From Fictibacillus nanhaiensis (GTDB taxonomy: Bacteria; Bacillota; Bacilli; Bacillales; Fictibacillaceae): 64,000 nt of DNA. The notes under the pieces are model-generated. The model worked only from the letters and a program-made list of their open reading frames with translations, made no database searches and was not told the origin of the DNA. Below are positions 60,513 through 64,000 of the stretch, in pieces. The position numbers were made by a program, and so were the translations under genes. Position 1 is the stretch's first letter. Every line of letters starts with the position of its first letter. The stretch is taken from the NCBI GenBank assembly GCA_016401345.1, contig JAEACG010000001.1:806001-870000 (forward strand), in the 5' to 3' direction.

Positions 60513-60926
60513 TTATGAAGAAAGTAAGAATTGAATATTTCCGGTTTTGTTATAGATTACGTAATCGGCACCTAACTCCTTATAAACTCTGGAAATATAC
60601 CGTGTGTCTGATTTGATAACATAAACAGGTATGTTATAAATGCTGCGAATGAGTTCAATCGTTTGGCAGCATTCTAAAAATCCAGATTCAACAACAATGA
60701 TTTTTTGAACAAAAGGACCTACCATCTCGATAACTTTACGCTTGTCACCATAATTCATAACATATACATGTTGAAACCCAACTTGTGAGAGTCTATCTGC
60801 TTCTTCTCGGTTAGGAACACAGAGAACAAGAGATTGATAGTCTTCACACAATCTTAGTTTTGAAATAAATACATCTGAAACTAGATCAGGAAACATAATG
60901 AGCACGTTCCCAGATGATTTCTCCAT
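60513..60926 (-). CDS. Rossmann-like protein, possibly a degenerate RCK domain
   Basis: This protein of about 137 aa alternates strands and helices (GNVLIMFPDLVSDVFIS, SLVLCVPNREEADRLSQVGF, KIIVVESGFLECCQTIELI, VYVIKSDTRYISRVYKELGADYVIY). The last part recalls the end of RCK/TrkA-N domains, which bind NAD or nucleotides and gate K+ transport. The glycine-rich GxGxxG loop is missing. It is the first gene after the tandem c-di-AMP riboswitch. The ATG at 60926 has GGAGGG seven bases upstream. The family link is a cautious inference. Confidence 0.68.
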   Translation of the reverse strand: MEKSSGNVLIMFPDLVSDVFISKLRLCEDYQSLVLCVPNREEADRLSQVGFQHVYVMNYGDKRKVIEMVGPFVQKIIVVESGFLECCQTIELIRSIYNIPVYVIKSDTRYISRVYKELGADYVIYNKTGNIQFLLSS

Positions 60927-61070
60927 CGTTCCACCCTCCATCTCGTAAAGAAATAGGCTGAATTCTAGCCTCTCATGTCAGCCTTAATTGCGCTTATACT
61001 ATCGTCTTAAACTTGTTGCTACGTCGAAAACCATCGTGCCGACAAGTTATACTTTTAGATAGTGAAAAAA

Positions 61071-61163
61071 AGGCAACAAAAAAGAAGCCTGCGGAAGAGG
61101 AACTCTTCTCGCGGCTTCTACGCATACTTGAATAAGCGTGTGAATACACGAAATTTGTTGCCT
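61071..61163 (-). terminator. Riboswitch expression platform with terminator
   Basis: On the minus strand a terminator hairpin (61118-61084, GAAGCC...GGCTTC with inner GAAGAG/CTCTTC) is followed by TTTTTT. A perfect 10-bp inverted repeat (TTTGTTGCCT at 61154-61163, AGGCAACAAA at 61071-61080) encloses it and uses part of the T-run. TAAGCGT at 61133-61139 can also pair with the aptamer's 3' P1 strand (61173-61179). These alternatives fit ligand-controlled termination. Confidence 0.75.
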
Positions 61164-61171
61164 CTCTCTGT

Positions 61172-61300
61172 ACGCTTACGGAGTTAGCTGACGGATTCGG
61201 GCTTGAGAGTAGCCCTACTCGATCTCTCGAGATTCACCCCATGCAGACGCAATGGCCTGCGATTGGTTCCCCCGCTCCCTAAATTAGGAATTAAGCGATA
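61172..61300 (-). ncRNA. c-di-AMP riboswitch (ydaO/yuaA class), proximal aptamer
   Basis: On the minus strand the conserved blocks appear in order: P1 strand ATCGCTTA, AGCGGGGGAACC, GGGGTGAATC, CCCGAATCCGTCAGCTAAC and the closing GTAAGCG. These are the hallmarks of the ydaO/yuaA aptamer. Ligand-bound forms promote termination in known examples. The platform terminator lies directly downstream, before the Rossmann-like gene and the kdp genes. Confidence 0.93.
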
Positions 61301-61375
61301 AAGACGCATGATATAATAATCATAATTTGTAAAATTGTTATTATTACTCTTTTTTAATGTTCACCTTCCCTCTCC

Positions 61376-61498
61376 TACCACGCTTACGAAGTTAGCTGAC
61401 GGGTTCGGACGGCAGAAGTCGCCCGACTTTATAAGTTTCACCCCAGGCAATGGAAACTGCCGATGGTTCCTCCGTTCCAAATTTGGATTCAGCGGTCA
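61376..61498 (-). ncRNA. c-di-AMP riboswitch (ydaO/yuaA class), distal aptamer
   Basis: A second complete copy lies 75 bp upstream in the transcript: ACGGAGGAACC, GGGGTGAAAC, CCGAACCCGTCAGCTAAC and GTAAGCG in the same order, with different variable stems (GGCAGTTTCC...). No T-run hairpin follows it, so it seems to lack its own terminator. Both aptamers are downstream of one promoter. Confidence 0.9.
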
Positions 61499-61530
61499 TG
61501 GAAAAAATTTAAAGTTTTACGATAAGCAAT

Positions 61531-61559
61531 ATATTACTCCTGGTTTCAGCCGTTGTAAA
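61531..61559 (-). promoter_or_regulatory. Promoter of the riboswitch-kdp transcript
   Basis: On the minus strand TTTACA (61559-61554), a 17-bp spacer and TAATAT (61536-61531), placing the start near 61524, about 25 bases before the first aptamer. Confidence 0.68.
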
Positions 61560-61753
61560 TCCATTAAAAACTCTGAAATATTCATATTTCGTATAAAAAC
61601 GAATTAAATAAACTTATTTAAGAAACAAAAAACAAACAAATCATCTTTTTTCTTTTACTTTCTCAATTTTTCGATACATTTCAAACAAAATAATAGTTGT
61701 AATATTCTAAAAAAACCAAGTACTGAACTTAAATTTTTTTTTAAAAAATAAAA

Positions 61754-61783
61754 AAGCTAAGCAAATTTTACTTTGCTTAGCTT
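61754..61783 (-). terminator. Terminator of the small membrane-protein gene
   Basis: AAGCTAAGCAAA (61754-61765) pairs with TTTGCTTAGCTT (61772-61783) just after the stop at 61786. T-rich sequence follows on the minus strand. Confidence 0.88.
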
Positions 61784-61785
61784 GG

Positions 61786-62034
61786 TTAAAACGATCTAAA
61801 ATCCAATCTCTGTCTTTTAGTCCAGAGCCATACGCCTGTGAACAGATGAATCGCAAACACTACAAAGACAGCTCCATAACTTTCTGTAATCCAGCTCACA
61901 AACCAAATGATCGGTAGAGCTAAAAAAAAGTTAACAAGCAACAACACCCATGAAGTTCTCGCTATAGCTACAAAGAATAAAATAATTGGTAAGATTAAAA
62001 AAATCCAGAATAGTACGTTTTGAAAAGTTGCCAT
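61786..62034 (-). CDS. Small three-span membrane protein
   Basis: This 82-aa protein has three closely spaced hydrophobic segments (NVLFWIFLILPIILFFVAIA, LLLVNFFLALPIIWFVSWI, AVFVVFAIHLFTGVWLW) and a basic end. I do not recognise a named family. The ATG at 62034 has GGAGGGG six bases upstream. It follows the MFS gene by about 50 bp and may be cotranscribed. Confidence 0.68.
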   Translation of the reverse strand: MATFQNVLFWIFLILPIILFFVAIARTSWVLLLVNFFLALPIIWFVSWITESYGAVFVVFAIHLFTGVWLWTKRQRLDFRSF

Positions 62035-62085
62035 GACTTCCCCTCCGCTTTTCATTATAAAAGGGCTTCGCCATAATCTCCAGCT

Positions 62086-63369
62086 TTAAACTGGTACTTT
62101 TTCTAATTCCAAATCATTTTTGTTATCATTTTCTTCAATATCATACCTGGGTAGAGTGAACATGTAGAATAGTCCAACAAGAATCAGACATCCTCCCACA
62201 ACCCAGAACAGCATTTCTACGGTTAGAATTTTCGGGAAAAACACAGCGATTAAACCGAGTGTCATGGTGTGAGATAGCATGTTGATCGGTGTAATCCATC
62301 CTTGAACACGTCCCATCATTTTAGGATCTACGATCTTAGGTAACCAGCCACCGATTCCAATATTGATTAATGGAATGCTAAACCCAGCCAATCCTGTAAA
62401 AATAAAGAATGTCAACACATTTGGCGCGATGGCGCATAAACCAAGTGACAATCCACTTACGAATAGTCCAAGAACAATCGCATACGAGAGTCTGATCTTT
62501 TTAGCGAGCATCGAACAAATAACACTCCCTGTAAGGATAGATACACCAAACACCACACCCATCCACATCATCATTTGTTCGTAATTATCTGGAGCGAGTT
62601 TATATTTCATGATAAAAGCCGGCATAACTGACAATCCACCATTTACTATACCAAACAAGAAAAAACCAAAGATTAATGAAAGTAGAAGCTTAGATTGTTT
62701 AATGTAATTGAACCCCGCAACAAAATCCTTCCATACCATCTTTACACGAATATCTTTGAACCTGTGTTGTCCGTTCGGCAGACGAACATCTTCATCAACT
62801 CTCATACTCATAATTAATAATGCTGATATAACATATGTAATAAGGTCAAATGCAATTGCTCCTTGTATTCCTATACTCCAATAAATAAAAATGGCGATCA
62901 TGTTCCCAAAAAGCATAAATAAACTACCTACCATTTGATTCAATCCAGCTGCAATTGCATACTCCTCTTTCGAGAGTACACCTTGTACCATCGCTTGATC
63001 AGCAGGAAAAAAGAATTTACCTACTGCACTTCTTAAGAATAAGATAGCAAAAATCAAAGGCATCCAGTCTAGCCATATAGCACCCATTAATAAGAGGCAC
63101 AGCCCTGCACAAATCCAATCACAATAAAGCGCGATTTTTTGACGATCCATTCGATCGGCTAATACCCCTACGATAAAGAAAACAGCTAGTGTTGGCAGAG
63201 AATACATCAATTCTGCAAGTGTGGCATAAAACGGCTGTTCACCGAACTTATCCAACAAATAAAACATAAAAGCTGTAACGCCGATAATACTTCCCATCAT
63301 TGAAGTAAAACCAGCAAAAAACAGCTTGCTGAAGTTTTTATTCTGAAACACTTTCAGAAACTCCTTCAC
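62086..63369 (-). CDS. MFS transporter (MDR-type exporter)
   Basis: This 427-aa protein has twelve membrane segments and the MFS loop motif GVLADRMDRQKIALYCD near residue 63 (G-x-x-x-D-R-x-x-R). It also has the second-half equivalent MLAKKIRLSYAIVLG near 290. The pattern fits enterobactin/macrolide-exporter-like MFS proteins of the EntS/MefA type; the substrate is unknown. The start is a GTG with GGGGG seven bases upstream. A 26-bp perfect palindrome lies 70 bp upstream, in the region shared with the divergent NrnB-type gene. Confidence 0.85.
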   Translation of the reverse strand: MKEFLKVFQNKNFSKLFFAGFTSMMGSIIGVTAFMFYLLDKFGEQPFYATLAELMYSLPTLAVFFIVGVLADRMDRQKIALYCDWICAGLCLLLMGAIWLDWMPLIFAILFLRSAVGKFFFPADQAMVQGVLSKEEYAIAAGLNQMVGSLFMLFGNMIAIFIYWSIGIQGAIAFDLITYVISALLIMSMRVDEDVRLPNGQHRFKDIRVKMVWKDFVAGFNYIKQSKLLLSLIFGFFLFGIVNGGLSVMPAFIMKYKLAPDNYEQMMMWMGVVFGVSILTGSVICSMLAKKIRLSYAIVLGLFVSGLSLGLCAIAPNVLTFFIFTGLAGFSIPLINIGIGGWLPKIVDPKMMGRVQGWITPINMLSHTMTLGLIAVFFPKILTVEMLFWVVGGCLILVGLFYMFTLPRYDIEENDNKNDLELEKVPV

Positions 63370-63438
63370 ATCATAACCCCCAACTTTAAATAATTTTCAT
63401 CATTACCATTTTCTACCTAATGAAATCAATTGTAAATA

Positions 63439-63464
63439 AATTCTTGTGAAATTTCACAAGAATT
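63439..63464. promoter_or_regulatory. 26-bp perfect palindrome between divergent genes
   Basis: The arms (63439-63451 and 63452-63464) are exact reverse complements with no loop; each contains TTCTTGTGAAA read towards the centre. The core resembles Rex or CRP-family half-sites (TTGTGAA...TTCACAA), but the spacing is two bases, not the four of a Rex site. It lies 70 bp from the MFS start and 136 bp from the NrnB-type start. Confidence 0.6.
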
Positions 63465-63599
63465 ATTTAGCATATTCATCCGGTTTCGGTGTTAAAATCA
63501 GCTGAATTTGTAAATGAAAAGAATACTACGATATAAAGGTTGAACTTTATGCTTTATGACGATACTCTAGACAGAGAGCATAATAGAGAGGATACTAAC

Positions 63600-64000
63600 A
63601 TGATTCATTTATTTTCACACAACGATTTAGACGGAAAATCGTGCGGTTATTTAGCACAACTAGCATTTGGAGACAACTGTAAAATATCGTATTGTTCACA
63701 TGGAACGATTAATGACCGTGTAGAGATGCTGCTTGATAATCCGAGAGAAAGAAAAACAGAAATTATCATTACAGATATTGCGGTTAACGAAGAATTAATG
63801 ATGCGACTTGATGAACGATCTAATGCAGGTGGAAAAGTAAAGCTGATCGACCACCATGCAACAGCGCTTCATTTCAATGGGTTTGATTGGGGGCATGTTC
63901 AAGTTCGTTATGATGATGAACGTTTAACATGTGCTACTTCCCTTTTCTATGAATATTTGATCGAGAACGGTAAGCTTAAACCAACAGGTGCGCTCGATGA
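63600..64000 (+). CDS. nrnB: NrnB-type DHH phosphodiesterase, 5' part
   Basis: The reading frame stays open from the ATG at 63600 to the window end (133 codons). It carries DHH-family metal motifs: SHNDLDGKSCGYLA near residue 6, IIITDIAVNEE near 57 and IDHHAT near 82. B. subtilis NrnB (YngD) has the same start and degrades short RNAs (nano-RNase) and pAp-like substrates; the same superfamily includes cyclic-dinucleotide hydrolases. GAGAGGA precedes the ATG. The C-terminal DHHA1 part is outside the window. Confidence 0.82.
   Translation, partial: MIHLFSHNDLDGKSCGYLAQLAFGDNCKISYCSHGTINDRVEMLLDNPRERKTEIIITDIAVNEELMMRLDERSNAGGKVKLIDHHATALHFNGFDWGHVQVRYDDERLTCATSLFYEYLIENGKLKPTGALD

Noticed and set aside
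63439-63464. Rex redox-regulator operator
   Set aside because: The half-sites TTGTGAA and TTCACAA are present but separated by two bases; Rex sites need four.
1-64000. CRISPR arrays, tRNA, rRNA, prophage or complete insertion sequences
   Set aside because: No regularly spaced repeats with unique spacers, no cloverleaf or rRNA stretches, and no transposase or phage structural genes were seen; the only recombinase-like gene is short and probably inactive.

Overview
The window looks like chromosome from a low-GC Gram-positive of the order Bacillales. The signs are Shine-Dalgarno sites of the GGAGG type, frequent TTG and GTG starts, a YteA-type sporulation-associated zinc protein, an FbpA-type small protein, LexA/DinR-, TnrA- and BirA-like sites, a c-di-AMP riboswitch pair and a Bacillaceae palindromic intergenic repeat. 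A Fictibacillus-like bacillus is my guess, but the genus cannot be proved from the sequence alone. There are no rRNA or tRNA genes, no CRISPR array and no prophage. Most of the window is ordinary chromosomal genes in short transcription units separated by clean, often bidirectional, hairpin terminators.

Layout. 1-16 kb: housekeeping and accessory genes (NCS2 permease, hydrolase/MazG pair, DUF402 protein, isochorismatase-like hydrolase, LysE exporter, YteA, HD-GYP phosphodiesterase, site-2 protease, NlpC/P60 peptidase, HAD phosphatase). 15.4-19.8 kb: YczI- and YitT-type genes, a short tyrosine recombinase with altered catalytic residues, a Nif3 protein and a palindromic repeat element. 20-26 kb: amino-acid symporter with a TnrA/GlnR box, FbpA-like small protein, CPA1 antiporter, MscS channel, and bioB-bioY behind a BirA-like operator. 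26.4-32.8 kb: a LacI-controlled glucan-uptake operon (LacI, amylo-1,6-glucosidase-like enzyme, lipoprotein, two permeases) with two matching operators. 33-44.5 kb: mixed small units including CobW GTPase, cupin, metallo-hydrolase, and adjacent intracellular and secreted subtilases. 44.7-47.3 kb: a TetR-ABC export unit with two operators flanking its promoter. 47.3-50 kb: small secreted peptide, VOC proteins, acyl-CoA dehydrogenase. 50-53.6 kb: a secreted eight-repeat protein followed by a two-component system, with paired TGACA boxes upstream. 53.5-61.6 kb: an extended kdp potassium-uptake locus. 61.8-64 kb: small membrane protein, MFS transporter and the start of an NrnB-type DHH phosphodiesterase.

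The strongest finding is the control region of kdp. One promoter (61531-61559, minus strand) is followed by two consecutive c-di-AMP (ydaO/yuaA class) aptamers, then a terminator. Then come a Rossmann-like protein, a 45-aa ORF, an HPr-like protein without its phosphorylation residues, a 35-aa membrane ORF, kdpF, kdpA, kdpB, kdpC, a KdpD lacking its kinase half, and a CBS-domain protein. The control logic appears to have moved from a KdpD/KdpE kinase pair to c-di-AMP sensing RNA. A second candidate novelty is a short transcription unit at 53537-53637: a sigma-A promoter with a LexA-like box in its spacer drives about 66 nt of C-rich RNA ending in a hairpin terminator, as expected of an SOS-controlled small RNA. 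A third is the secreted eight-repeat protein with its two-component neighbour.
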